Shown here piece after piece: positions 8,384 to 17,205 of a DNA stretch of 64,000 bases (positions within the stretch are counted from its first letter, which is position 1; each line of letters starts with the position of its first letter). A model generated the notes under the pieces. That model saw nothing but the letters and a program-made list of their open reading frames with translations. It searched no databases and was not told the origin of the DNA. This DNA comes from Rhodomicrobium lacus (GTDB lineage Bacteria; Pseudomonadota; Alphaproteobacteria; Rhizobiales; Rhodomicrobiaceae): assembly GCF_003992725.1 (NCBI RefSeq), contig NZ_RZNF01000002.1:124001-188000 (forward strand). The letters run 5' to 3'. Made by a program: the position numbers and the translations under genes.

Positions 8384-9639
8384 TTATCGTTCGCCTCGCG
8401 CTGCAGTCGCTCGCCAACCGCCGGCTGACGGCGTGCCTCACGATCCTTTCCATCGCGCTCAGCGTGATGCTTCTGCTCGGCGTCGAGAAGGTGCGCACCG
8501 GCGCGCGCCAGAGTTTCGCCGACACGATATCCGGCACCGACCTCATCGTCGGCGCGCGGTCCGGCAATCTGAACCTGCTGCTCTATTCGGTCTTCCGCAT
8601 CGGCAACGCGACCAACAATATCACCTGGAAGACCTATCAGGACATCAAGCAGCACCCGGACATCGGGTGGATCGTGCCGATCTCGCTCGGCGACAGCCAT
8701 CGCGGCTTCCGCGTCATGGGCACCGTGCCCGAGTATTTCACGCATTATCATTACCGGCGCGGCCAGCCGCTCGCCTTCGCGGCGGGCGAGCCCTTCCGCG
8801 ATCTGTTCGATGCGGTCATCGGCGCCGACGTTGCCGAACAGCTCGGCTACAAGGTGGGCGACAGGATCGTCGTCGCGCATGGCGCGGGCGCGGTGTCTTT
8901 CGTCGAGCACGACGACAAGCCGTTTCGCGTATCGGGCATTCTCGCGAAGACCGGGACGCCGGTCGACCGCACTGTGCATGTTAGCCTCGAAGCCATCGAA
9001 GCGATCCATGTCGACTGGCAGAGCGGCTCGCGCGATCCGACGAAGGCCGTGTCTGCCGACGTCGTGCGCAAGATGGATCTGACGCCCAAGGCGATCACGG
9101 CTGCATTCGTGGGGCTCAAGTCGCGGCTCGCCGCCTTTCGCGTGCAGCGCGAGGTGAACAATTATCGGCAGGAGCCGCTTTCCGCGATTCTTCCGGGCGC
9201 GACGCTTCAGGAGCTTTGGGGCCTCGTCGGCACAGCGGAAACCGCGCTTTCGGCTGTCTCCGGCATGGTGGTCGTCACGGCGCTGCTCGGCATGGTGACG
9301 ATGATCCTGACGACGCTCAACGAGCGCCGCCGCGAAATGGCGATCCTGCGTTCGGTCGGCGCGCGGCCCTCCACGATCCTTTCGCTGCTCGTCGTCGAGG
9401 CGGGCGTGCTGACTTTTCTGGGGGTTCTCGCCGGAACGCTGTTGCTCTATGGCGCATTGATCGGGCTTCAGCCCTATATTGACCGCACTTACGGGCTTCA
9501 CATCGCGGTCGATCCGCCGAGCGCGGATCAGTTGAAGATCCTCGGCGGCATCCTGGCGGCGGGTTTCCTTGCGGGGCTGTTGCCTGCGCTTCGCGCCTAT
9601 CGCCTCTCGCTCGCGGACGGCATGACGGTCCGCACCTGA
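8380..9639 (+). CDS. FtsX/MacB-like ABC permease of the Zrg-like zinc locus
   Basis: Inner-membrane permease of 419 residues. An N-terminal helix (LTACLTILSIALSVMLLLG) is followed by a large periplasmic domain of the MacB_PCD type (about residues 40-260), then three C-terminal membrane helices forming the FtsX domain (VSGMVVVTALLGMVTMIL, then STILSLLVVEAGVLTFLGV, then ILGGILAAGFLAGLLPALRA). The conserved coupling segment NERRREMAILRSVGA precedes the second of these. Its start overlaps the ATPase stop (ATGA). It is the membrane partner of the upstream ATPase. Confidence 0.88.
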   Translation: MIIVRLALQSLANRRLTACLTILSIALSVMLLLGVEKVRTGARQSFADTISGTDLIVGARSGNLNLLLYSVFRIGNATNNITWKTYQDIKQHPDIGWIVPISLGDSHRGFRVMGTVPEYFTHYHYRRGQPLAFAAGEPFRDLFDAVIGADVAEQLGYKVGDRIVVAHGAGAVSFVEHDDKPFRVSGILAKTGTPVDRTVHVSLEAIEAIHVDWQSGSRDPTKAVSADVVRKMDLTPKAITAAFVGLKSRLAAFRVQREVNNYRQEPLSAILPGATLQELWGLVGTAETALSAVSGMVVVTALLGMVTMILTTLNERRREMAILRSVGARPSTILSLLVVEAGVLTFLGVLAGTLLLYGALIGLQPYIDRTYGLHIAVDPPSADQLKILGGILAAGFLAGLLPALRAYRLSLADGMTVRT

Positions 9640-9652
9640 CGGAGAAGGACAG

Positions 9653-10228
9653 ATGAAGAGACTGGCGGCGGCATGCGTGGTGCTTCTGTTGACGGCGGCT
9701 TTCGTGCCGATCGACAACGAGCCGCCGGTTGAAATCGGGTGGAGCAAGCTTGTTCCGCCCGCGCCCGTCGCCCCGCCGAACGTGAAGTCGAAAAGCTTCC
9801 TGTCGGGCGCGACGCCGTCGCCCGCGCTCGGCGGCAGCGAGCCGCCACCGCCGCTGCTTCCGCCCGGCGAGGACAGGCCGTGGCTTTCCGAGCGGCGCAA
9901 TCAGCCGGGGGCGGGCGCTCCCGTGCCGGTGGTGCAGGAACTGGACGGCAAGCGCGTCAAGATCGGCGGCTATGTCGTGCCGCTCGATTTCGACGCGACG
10001 AACGTGAAGGAGTTTCTGCTTGTGCCCTTCGTCGGCGCCTGCATCCACGTTCCGCCGCCGCCGCCGAACCAGATCATCTACGTGAAGGTTGAGCAAGGGT
10101 TCGACGTGGCAGGCTCGTTCGATCCCGTGTGGGTGACGGGCAAGATTTCGGTCGCCTCGCAATTCACCGGGCTCGCCGAGACGGGCTACGCCATCGACGC
10201 GGACGCGGTCGAGACGCGCAAGGAGTAG
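9653..10228 (+). CDS. DUF3299 family exported protein (zinc locus)
   Basis: Protein of 191 residues with a signal peptide (LAAACVVLLLTAAFVPI) and a Pro-rich linker. Its C-terminal DUF3299 domain shows the conserved segments KIGGYVVPLDFDATNVKEFL and LVPFVGACIHVPPPPPNQII. The family recurs at the end of Zrg-type zinc operons; its biochemical role is unknown. A GGAGAAGGA ribosome binding site precedes the ATG, 13 bp after the permease stop, so it is the last gene of the operon. The Cys-Ile-His motif is a plausible metal ligand set, which is inference. Confidence 0.83.
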   Translation: MKRLAAACVVLLLTAAFVPIDNEPPVEIGWSKLVPPAPVAPPNVKSKSFLSGATPSPALGGSEPPPPLLPPGEDRPWLSERRNQPGAGAPVPVVQELDGKRVKIGGYVVPLDFDATNVKEFLLVPFVGACIHVPPPPPNQIIYVKVEQGFDVAGSFDPVWVTGKISVASQFTGLAETGYAIDADAVETRKE

Positions 10229-10248
10229 CGCGCCCCGACCTTTCGGTC

Positions 10249-11472
10249 TTACCGGCGCTCGCACACGAGGATCGGCGCGTACCGGATCAGGAACAGGCCG
10301 AACGCCGCGAGCCAGAGCACGCCCGAAGCCGTATAAAAAAACATTGCGTGCTCGGGCAGGAACCCGGCGAGCGGCCGCGACAGTCCCGCCAGCACGAGCG
10401 TGACATAACTCGCCTGCGTGATGAGCGAGGCCGCCAGCGTCCGGCCCGTATGCGCGAGGCTCGCCCGCGTCATCACGGCCACGATCATGGTGGAGATGAC
10501 ACCTACGGTCAGGATGTGGAGCACCGACCATGTCGGCACGAGGTCGAGCGCGGCGGCGGCGATGGCGGCGAATGCGAGCGGCACGAACGCATAGGCGACA
10601 TGCAGGATGAAGAGCAGCGGGTCGCTCGCCGCCTTCCAGCCGCGCCAGCGATAGAGGCGATAGCTCTGCATCGCGAAGGCGAGGCCCGCCGGGAACGCGG
10701 TCCAGGCGTTCGACGGCGCGGCGGTATAGAAGCCGAGCGCGACCGCTCCCACGGCTATGGCGGCGATGTCGTAGCGGCCGAACGGCACCGGCAGCGGCTT
10801 CCTGCCGAGGCGGTTGAGCCAGTTATGCGTGAAGCTCGGAACGATCCGGCCGCCGACCAGCATCACCATCACGGTAAAGGCCGAGACGCCGAGCCGCGCG
10901 GGGGTGGTCTCGTCGCCGCCGGTGATGACCGCCGCATGAAACCAGACGTTCGCGCCCGTCAGGAACAGCACCGCGGCGAGGATTTTCAGATCGCCCCATT
11001 TCTTCCCCGCGATGAGTTCCCGCGCCACGATGAAGGCGAGGGCAGGCAGAAACAGCGCGTCGATTGCGGCGGAGGCGGTGACGCCAAGCGTGTCCGGCGC
11101 AAGCATGGCGGCGCGCCCCGCGCACCAGATCGCAAACAGGGCCGCGAGCGGCCAGCCAGAGACGGGCAGGCGTCCCGTCCAGTTGGGTATGGCCGTCAGC
11201 AGGAAGCCCGCGAGCGCTGCGGTAGAGAAGCCGAACAGCAATTCATGCGCGTGCCAGTACGTCGCCCCATAGCTGCCGCCGATGGGCAGGTGTCCGGCAA
11301 GCGCCGCGATCCAGAGCGCCATCGAGGCGAAGGCCCATACGCCCGCCCCGAGGAAGAACGGCCGGAAGCCGTAGGAGAAGAGAACGGGGCCGGTGCGGGC
11401 GAGGCCGCGCGGTGTGCCTCCGCGCGGAGCGGCGGCGGGTCGGGGTGAGACGGTAGCTGTGGCGCTGGTCAT
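10249..11472 (-). CDS. nnrS: NnrS family membrane protein
   Basis: Polytopic membrane protein of 407 residues with about 12 hydrophobic helices. Family hallmarks include FSYGFRPFFLGAGVWAF near the N-terminus, YWHAHELLFGFSTAALAGFLL, and the conserved middle segment VMLVGGRIVPSFTHNWL. NnrS proteins are haem- and copper-containing membrane proteins tied to nitric oxide stress and denitrification. The upstream gap contains a TTG-N8-CAA site fitting a Crp/Fnr-family NO regulator, and such a regulator is the next gene upstream. It is convergent with the zinc operon. Confidence 0.9.
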   Translation of the reverse strand: MTSATATVSPRPAAAPRGGTPRGLARTGPVLFSYGFRPFFLGAGVWAFASMALWIAALAGHLPIGGSYGATYWHAHELLFGFSTAALAGFLLTAIPNWTGRLPVSGWPLAALFAIWCAGRAAMLAPDTLGVTASAAIDALFLPALAFIVARELIAGKKWGDLKILAAVLFLTGANVWFHAAVITGGDETTPARLGVSAFTVMVMLVGGRIVPSFTHNWLNRLGRKPLPVPFGRYDIAAIAVGAVALGFYTAAPSNAWTAFPAGLAFAMQSYRLYRWRGWKAASDPLLFILHVAYAFVPLAFAAIAAAALDLVPTWSVLHILTVGVISTMIVAVMTRASLAHTGRTLAASLITQASYVTLVLAGLSRPLAGFLPEHAMFFYTASGVLWLAAFGLFLIRYAPILVCERR

Positions 11473-11525
11473 GGGCGAAAATCCTTCGTTCGCCTCACTT
11501 TAGCGGAATTCCGGCGGGCGCCTGT

Positions 11526-11539
11526 TTGTCGCGGCGCAA
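11526..11539. promoter_or_regulatory. Crp/Fnr (NnrR/DNR)-type box upstream of nnrS
   Basis: The sequence is TTG, eight bases, CAA. Allowing one mismatch the arms extend to TTGTC and CGCAA. It is 54 bp upstream of the nnrS start, between it and a Crp/Fnr regulator gene. The half-sites fit NnrR-type regulators better than TTGAT-type FNR sites. The motif is short, so chance is possible. Confidence 0.45.
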
Positions 11540-11578
11540 CTTCAGAAGCGGTTCGCTCCTGTTTCGGTCGGGAGAAGG

Positions 11579-12367
11579 TTAGTCGCGCGTTGCGTCGGCG
11601 AGCCTTGCGAGTTTCGCGGGATCGCGCACCACGAGCTTCCGGCGTCCACCTTCGACAAGCCCTTGCGCCTCCCACGCACTCAGGATGCGCGATACGGTGT
11701 GCAGCGTGGTGCCGGTCATCTCGGCGATGTCGCGCCGGCTGATGGGGAAATCGACGCGCGTGCCGCCGGCATCCGCCTTGCCCGCCTGATCGACGAGCCG
11801 CAGCACCGTGTGCGCCACGCGCCGCTCCACTTCCTGTGTCGACATTTCCCTGATGCGCGTATGCGCCTCATCGAGCCGCTGCCCGATGGTTCGTATCGCG
11901 TTCATGGCGAGATTCGGGTTCGCCTCGACGAAGGCGTTCCAGTTGGCGGAGGACCACCCCGCGACGACGCTGTCGACCACGGCCGTCGCGGTGCCGGGGT
12001 AATCGGGGCGGGAGAGCGCACAGGCGAAGCCCAGAAGGTCGCCCGGATTGACGATGCGGACGATGATCTGCTGCCCGTCGGCGGCGATCTGGTGGACCTT
12101 CAGGCGGCCGTCGAGCAGCAGATAGAAAGACGTGGCCGCCGCACCCTGTTCGAAGACGGCCGCTCCTTCGGCGACACGTCGCGCCGTGGCGCGCGCTGCG
12201 AGCAGCTCGATTTGCGCGTCGGTCATCGACCCAAACAGCGTAAATCCCTTGAACACGCCCTTGTCCAACGCCAAGATGACTGCCTTTCTCCTGGCCGCTC
12301 TTCGATCGTTTCCGAGCCGACAGCGGTACGCTTGGAACCCATCATACAGGAAAACGCCGGTCACCAC
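11579..12367 (-). CDS. Crp/Fnr family transcriptional regulator (NnrR/DNR-like)
   Basis: DNA-binding regulator of up to 262 residues. A cyclic-nucleotide-binding-type sensor domain spans about residues 40-155 (FYLLLDGRLKVHQIAADGQQ, then VNPGDLLGFACAL). A helix-turn-helix follows near residues 205-235 (ISRRDIAEMTGTTLHTVSRI). The sensor has no N-terminal Cys cluster, so it is not an oxygen-sensing FNR; DNR/NnrR proteins, which sense NO through haem, also lack it. The neighbouring nnrS gene and box support that reading. The first 25-30 residues look unconserved, and a later non-ATG start near FKGFTLFG is possible. It lies 44 bp downstream of the P-type ATPase gene. Confidence 0.82.
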   Translation of the reverse strand: MVTGVFLYDGFQAYRCRLGNDRRAARRKAVILALDKGVFKGFTLFGSMTDAQIELLAARATARRVAEGAAVFEQGAAATSFYLLLDGRLKVHQIAADGQQIIVRIVNPGDLLGFACALSRPDYPGTATAVVDSVVAGWSSANWNAFVEANPNLAMNAIRTIGQRLDEAHTRIREMSTQEVERRVAHTVLRLVDQAGKADAGGTRVDFPISRRDIAEMTGTTLHTVSRILSAWEAQGLVEGGRRKLVVRDPAKLARLADATRD

Positions 12368-12411
12368 TTCAAACGCAAGTCCCGTGAAATGGTGTTTTCG
12401 GCGAAACCGTT

Positions 12412-14701
12412 TCAGGCGCTTGCGAGGGACTCGTAAACGTCCTCCTCCTGCGCGTTGTGAAGGCGCACCAGAGACTCGAGGTTCTCGATGACCCGTTGCG
12501 CGTCGCGAATGAGATAACGGTCGGCGTCGCCCGATGACAGGCTCTCGGCAAGCCGCGCCAGAAGCCGAGCCAGGTGCAGGATTTCCCGATGCGCGCGGCT
12601 CATCGCCGACATGGCGGAAACATGCTCCGGAAATGTCGAGAGCTTCGGATAAAGCTCGCTTTCGTCGGCGCGTTCATGTCTGACGACGCTTTGCTGAACG
12701 ATCCGGTTGGCTTCCTCGATGAGCGTCGCGGCGCTGCGGCCCGTCGCATCGTCAAGCGCGTCGGCGATCTCGCGCAAGCGATCGAGGCTCTTTTCCAGCG
12801 CGCGGTGATCCGCTCCGAAAAACTCGGCGGAAAGCCCTACCGATGCAAGAGGCGGTCGCTTCCTGCCCGCGCCGAGTGCCCGAAGGGCATTAAGGATCAC
12901 CAGCACATCGATGGCTTCCTGAGAGATGGCGGCGGGAACGGGCGCCAGCCAGCCGAGCAGCGCCGCGATCATGGCGAGGCCGGAAAGGGCCATGCCGGCG
13001 ACGATGCTCTCGCGCGCAATCGCGACCGTGCGGCGCGCGATCTGCACGGCTTCCGCCACCCGGTCGAGGCGGTCCACGAGAATGACGACGTCTGCGGCCT
13101 CGGACGAGGCCGTCGCACCGCGCGCGCCCATGGCGATACCGACATCGGCCGCGGCCAGAGCCGGGGCATCGTTTATGCCGTCTCCCACCATGACCGTCGC
13201 GTGGGCCTTGCGCTCGGTCGCAACGGCATCGACCTTGTCCGCAGGCGAGCGTTCGGCCAGAACCGTGTCGAGATCGAGAGCGGCGGCTATGGTTTCGGCG
13301 GCATCCGCCCGGTCGCCCCGTGACCATCACGATGCGGCGGACGCCCGACGCCCGCAGGGTCTGGATCGCGCGCGGCGCTTCCCTGCGCAGTTCGTCGGCG
13401 AAAAGCAGTGCGCCGATTACCTGACCGTTCCGCGCCACGAACACACAAAGAGCCGAACGCCAGCTGGCTCGCCGCAAGGCCCGCGTCGCCCAGTCGGGCA
13501 GGCTTCGTCCGCCGAAAATCAGTTCGGCGGATCCGGCCCTGACACGTTGCCCTGCCAACATGCCTTCGAGTCCCGAACCGGCCTCTTCACGGACATTCGC
13601 GGGGAAATCGAGTGAAAGCCCTCGATTTCTCGCGGCGGCGACGATGGCCGAGGCGATGACGTGATGGGAGGCTTGTTCGAGACCGGCTGCGAGGCGCAGC
13701 ACTTCGTCGGCGTCCTCGCCCGGCGCCGTTTCTATGGCCGACAGGCGCGCTCCGCCGGCGGTCAGCGTGCCGGTCTTGTCGAACATCACGGTGTGGACGC
13801 GGCCGAGCGCTTCGAGCGGTGCGCCACCCTTGACGAGGATGCCATGCCGCGCGGCCCGGGAAACGCCCGCGATGAAGGCGACGGGAGCCGCAAGGATGAG
13901 AGGGCAGGGCGTAGAGGCGACGAGCACCGCCAAGGCGCGCATGGGATCGTCGGAAATCACCCACGCGATGGCGGCCAGCGCGAGCGTCGCCGGAAGCAGC
14001 AACAAGGCATAGCGGTCCGCCATGCGGATGAACGGCGCCTTCGCGGTCTGGGCGGCCGTCACCATCTTGACGATGCCCGCATAGGTGCTGTCGGCCGCCG
14101 AGGCGGTGGCCTGCATCTCGAAAGCTTCCCCCGCGTTGACGGCGCCGCTTCGCACCGGTTCGCCCGCCTTGCGTTCCACCGGGATGGGCTCGCCGGTCAG
14201 GGCCGATTCATCGAGCGTAGCCTTCGTGGCAAGGAGAGTTCCATCGGCCGGAACGATCTCGCCCGCGCGGACGAGGAGCCTGTCCCCGGTTCCGATCGCG
14301 TCGACCGACACGTCGTCGAGATGGTCGCCGACAAGCCGGTGAGCGAGGCGAGGGGCGCGGTCCAGCAGGTCTTTCAAATTGCGCTCGGCGCGAGTTACCG
14401 CGAAATCTTCGAGCGCGTTTCCGCCCGCATACATGACGGCCACGACGATCGCAGCGAGGTTCGCTCCAAGAAGGACCGCGGCCCCCATGCCGATGAAGGC
14501 CACGGCGTCGACGCCCATCCGGCCCGCAGCCAGATCGCGGGCGATGGATACGCCAAGCGCGAGGAGGACAGGCAGCGTGCCGAGAAGCCAGAATAACTGC
14601 GCAGTCTCCGGCCTTCGCAGGGAGTACGCCGCCAGCCCCGCCGCAAGCGCAACAAGCGAATAGAAGATCAGTCCGCGCCGTATGAACCGTTGACCGATCA
14701 T
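12412..14701 (-). pseudogene. P1B-5 (Nia-type) metal ATPase with C-terminal hemerythrin domain, frameshifted
   Basis: Read through one frameshift, this encodes a metal-exporting P-type ATPase of about 760 residues. The N-terminal frame (14701 to about 13316) has the TGE actuator motif, the membrane motif STPCPLILAAPVAF (TPC at 264-266) and DKTGT (Asp308). At 13315-13319 one extra base breaks the frame within the conserved TGD motif; removing it restores TGDRADAAETIAAALDLDT, then GDGINDAPA and two C-terminal helices. The last 130 or so residues form a hemerythrin-like domain (VRHERADESELYPKL, then LHNAQEEDVYESL). TPC plus hemerythrin marks the Nia subgroup, reported to handle Ni and Fe. The error sits in a GGGG run, so it may be a sequencing error, a recent mutation or recoding. 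Confidence 0.85.
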
Positions 14702-14976
14702 CGCGGACCTTTCTTGCTGCCGGCAGGGGCGCCGTGCGCGTTCCTCGCCCCCGCCCTCCAGTTTTGACTGGAGGTGCGCATGGAGAGGTTGTGTCTTGTC
14801 GCACGACGCGCGAAACGGAGTGGCGGAACCTCGCGTTGCCTGTTATTCGATAGACTTGATCGAAAGAGTCTTGGCATAGCCTGAGAGCGAATAGCCGCCG
14901 GAAAGCGCGCCCGGAATCTTATGCGCAAAAGGTGTTGTGCGCCCTAACGTCGGCCTGAGGCCGAACGACAACCGAT

Positions 14977-16089
14977 GTGATCAACGCTGTGAAGCCGTCC
15001 CTTTTTCGTCTCAGCCTCCTGCTGGTCCTCGTGATCCTGATGCGTCCGGCTTCAGCGTCAGACGGCCTTGCGAATGTTCAGCGGCTGGTCTTCGTGGCGG
15101 GGCGCGATACGACGTCGGTCGTTGCTGTCCGCACGGATACGGATACTCTCGTCGGCGGCATCGACCTTGGCGTGGTGCCGCGCGGCATTCAGGTCTCGGA
15201 GGCCCTGGCCAAGCTGGTGGCGATCGACGGGAAGAGCCCTGGCGTCTTCGTGGCGGATCTGGCTTCAGGCTTCGTCAGCGTTGTCCCGCTTCGGTTTGTG
15301 CCGGTACGCCTCGTCCTGACGACAGACGGGCGCACCGCGATAGCCGCAAAGGACGAGACCGGCGAAATCGCGCTTCTCGATCTGGCGGCGTTGCGAGAAA
15401 AAGTGCGGATCGATGGGCCAACCGGCATCCGCGATCTGATGGCCCGGCGAGACGGACGATCCATCTTCGTTGCCGCGAAATCCGTCGAAGGCGTCGCCGT
15501 TTACAACGCCTCGACCGGGAAACGAACCTCGATTATCGGTCGACGGCAGGCCAGCGCGCTGGCGCGCTCGCTTGTCGGACATGACGGCTTTGCCCTATCC
15601 GCCGAAGATGCGCGAGATGCGCGGTTCATCACACGCTTCGACATGGAGACCGGTGCCTTCTCGGAAATGCCGGGCCGCGGAGCGGCCATCTACCCGGCGA
15701 TTCGTTGGCTTCTCCTTCCCGATCCCGCATCGCGGACCGTCGATCTGCTGCCGCTCGACGGTGGACGGAAGCCAACCCGGCTCGGCGCAGATGCGAGCGT
15801 CTACGCCGCTTACAGCGGACTTTTCGATACCGTCGCCTTCGTGCCCGGCGCGAAATCGGTTTTCGTCTACGATCTGGACAGGCTGAAGCCCCTGAACGAA
15901 ATCCCGCTTCCGGGCGCGCCGGGGCCCGGTGTCGTCACGCCGGAAAGCACGAAGCTTTATCTTCCGGTCGCCAATGCGCGGGAGTTGCTCGTGATCGATG
16001 CCGCGTCGCGCGCCGTGGCCGGGCGGATAAAACTCGATTTTTCGCCGTCACTGGCCGTCATGGCTGGCGGCTATGGCGTGTGCCACTGA
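14977..16089 (+). CDS. Exported YncE-like beta-propeller protein
   Basis: Protein of 370 residues with a signal peptide (LFRLSLLLVLVILMRPASAS) followed by repeated 40-45-residue beta-rich units typical of YVTN/YncE propellers. Examples are QRLVFVAGRDTTSVVAVRTD, DGRTAIAAKDETGEIALLD and STKLYLPVANARELLVIDAA. No catalytic motif is visible; periplasmic binding or scaffolding is the usual guess. The start is a GTG at 14977, since the ATG two bases before it is followed at once by a stop. It is divergent from the P1B-5 ATPase gene and convergent with the glycyl radical activase gene. Confidence 0.7.
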   Translation: MINAVKPSLFRLSLLLVLVILMRPASASDGLANVQRLVFVAGRDTTSVVAVRTDTDTLVGGIDLGVVPRGIQVSEALAKLVAIDGKSPGVFVADLASGFVSVVPLRFVPVRLVLTTDGRTAIAAKDETGEIALLDLAALREKVRIDGPTGIRDLMARRDGRSIFVAAKSVEGVAVYNASTGKRTSIIGRRQASALARSLVGHDGFALSAEDARDARFITRFDMETGAFSEMPGRGAAIYPAIRWLLLPDPASRTVDLLPLDGGRKPTRLGADASVYAAYSGLFDTVAFVPGAKSVFVYDLDRLKPLNEIPLPGAPGPGVVTPESTKLYLPVANARELLVIDAASRAVAGRIKLDFSPSLAVMAGGYGVCH

Positions 16090-16094
16090 ACAGA

Positions 16095-16166
16095 AGCCTG
16101 TCCTCAAACCGGAAGACGCTTCAGCTGTGTCAGCCTGCGCTGAACTCGGTTTGAAGCAGACAGGCT
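16095..16166. repeat. Long imperfect inverted repeat between convergent genes
   Basis: Arms AGCCTGTC...CAAACCG (16095-16111) and CGGTTTG...GACAGGCT (16147-16166) pair over about 15 positions with a 3-base bulge and a 35-base loop. A second inverted repeat, CGCAAATC (16177-16184) with GATTTGCG (16203-16210), follows. Both lie in the gap between the convergent propeller and activase genes, so transcript 3'-end folding or termination is plausible. There is no T-run. Confidence 0.5.
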
Positions 16167-16219
16167 GAATCGACAACGCAAATCGCAGCGTCGTGCCGCG
16201 CAGATTTGCGGCATGACGC
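16130..16219 (+). repeat. Dispersed intergenic repeat, copy A
   Basis: This segment aligns with 37756-37851 from TCAGCCTGCGCTGAAC (copy B: TCAGCCCGCGCTGAAC), through GCAGACAGGCTGA and CAAATC, to the shared end GCATGACGC. Identity judged by eye is roughly 70 percent with small gaps. It carries a self-complementary CGCAAATC/GATTTGCG pair. It is next to the 3' end of the activase gene. Confidence 0.5.
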
Positions 16220-16223
16220 CGTC

Positions 16224-17138
16224 CTACCGGGGCGCGACAGTCACGTCGAGCCCGTAGTTGCCGAGAATGGCAGCGGCTCGCTCCGCCTTCGGCTCTATCC
16301 GCGAATGAACGGTATAGGTCTTTCCGAGCGCGGTATATTTCGACACCCCGAACTCATGATAAGGCAGGACTTCGATCTTCGGCAGGCGCACAGTCTGCAT
16401 GAAGCGGCCGAGCGCGTGGAGATTGTCGTCCGTATCGTTGTAGTCGGGAATGAGCGGCAGCCGGACGATGACCGGAAATCCCCGTTCGCCGAGGTGGCGC
16501 GCGTTTTCGAGGATGCGGGCGTTGCCTATGCCGGTGGCCTCCCGGTGGCGGGCGTCGTCCATGTGCTTGAGATCGAGCAGGATGAGATCGATCGCGGGAA
16601 GAAGCGTCTCGAAGCTCTCCCACGGCAGAAAGCCGGTCGTGTCGAGACAGGTGTGAAAGCCAAGCTCGTCATGCAGAACGCCGAGAAGCGCGCCGGTAAA
16701 TGCGGGCTGCGCCAGCGCCTCGCCGCCGCTCAGCGTGACGCCGCCGCCGCTTTGCATGAAGATCCGCCAATGCTGGCGCACCTCCGTCGATACCTCCTCC
16801 ACCGTCATGCGTCGGCCCGATAATTGCCGCGCATCCTGCGGACAGACCGAAACGCAAAGCCCGCACAGCTTGCAGGCCGTTTCGTCGCGACGCAGTTCAT
16901 TATCCGCGACGGCGAGCGCCCCGTTCGGGCATTCCTCGACACAGATGCCGCACAGCGTGCAGAGCTTTTCGAAATGGAGAAGTTCGGGCAGGTGCTTCTG
17001 CGACTCGGGATTGCTGCACCACCGGCACGTCAGCGGGCAGCCCTTGAGAAAGACGGTCGAGCGGACGCCGGGGCCGTCATGCACGCTGAAATGCTGGATG
17101 TCGAAGACGATGCCGCTCGGATTGTCCGCCGGTTTCAT
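16224..17138 (-). CDS. Glycyl radical enzyme activating protein (radical SAM)
   Basis: Uses S-adenosylmethionine and a 4Fe-4S cluster to put the radical on the partner enzyme's glycine. The radical-SAM motif is KGCPLTCRWCSN (CxxxCxxC), near residues 33-40 from the start at 17138 (MKPADNPSG), which is preferred to an ATG at 17186 because the extra residues are unlike the family. Two inserted ferredoxin-type clusters follow (CTLCGICVEECPNG and CKLCGLCVSVCPQD), as in activases of eliminase-type enzymes rather than PFL-AE. The SAM-binding GGEA (LSGGEALAQP) is intact. It follows the glycyl radical enzyme gene by 67 bp and is the last gene of the operon. Confidence 0.92.
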   Translation of the reverse strand: MKPADNPSGIVFDIQHFSVHDGPGVRSTVFLKGCPLTCRWCSNPESQKHLPELLHFEKLCTLCGICVEECPNGALAVADNELRRDETACKLCGLCVSVCPQDARQLSGRRMTVEEVSTEVRQHWRIFMQSGGGVTLSGGEALAQPAFTGALLGVLHDELGFHTCLDTTGFLPWESFETLLPAIDLILLDLKHMDDARHREATGIGNARILENARHLGERGFPVIVRLPLIPDYNDTDDNLHALGRFMQTVRLPKIEVLPYHEFGVSKYTALGKTYTVHSRIEPKAERAAAILGNYGLDVTVAPR

Positions 17139-17205
17139 GTGAGATGGTTCCTGGTCCCGGCATGCGGGGCACGGGCGAGCCGTCATGGGGCTCGCCCGCG
17201 GTTTG

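Noticed and set aside
7966-9900. 644-codon frame antisense to the zinc ABC genes
   Set aside because: Composition is Arg/His/Asp-rich without domains, and it lies opposite intact ABC ATPase and permease genes.
14830-14880. FNR-like TTGATCGAAAGAGTC upstream of the P1B-5 ATPase
   Set aside because: Only the left half-site TTGAT fits; the right half lacks ATCAA.
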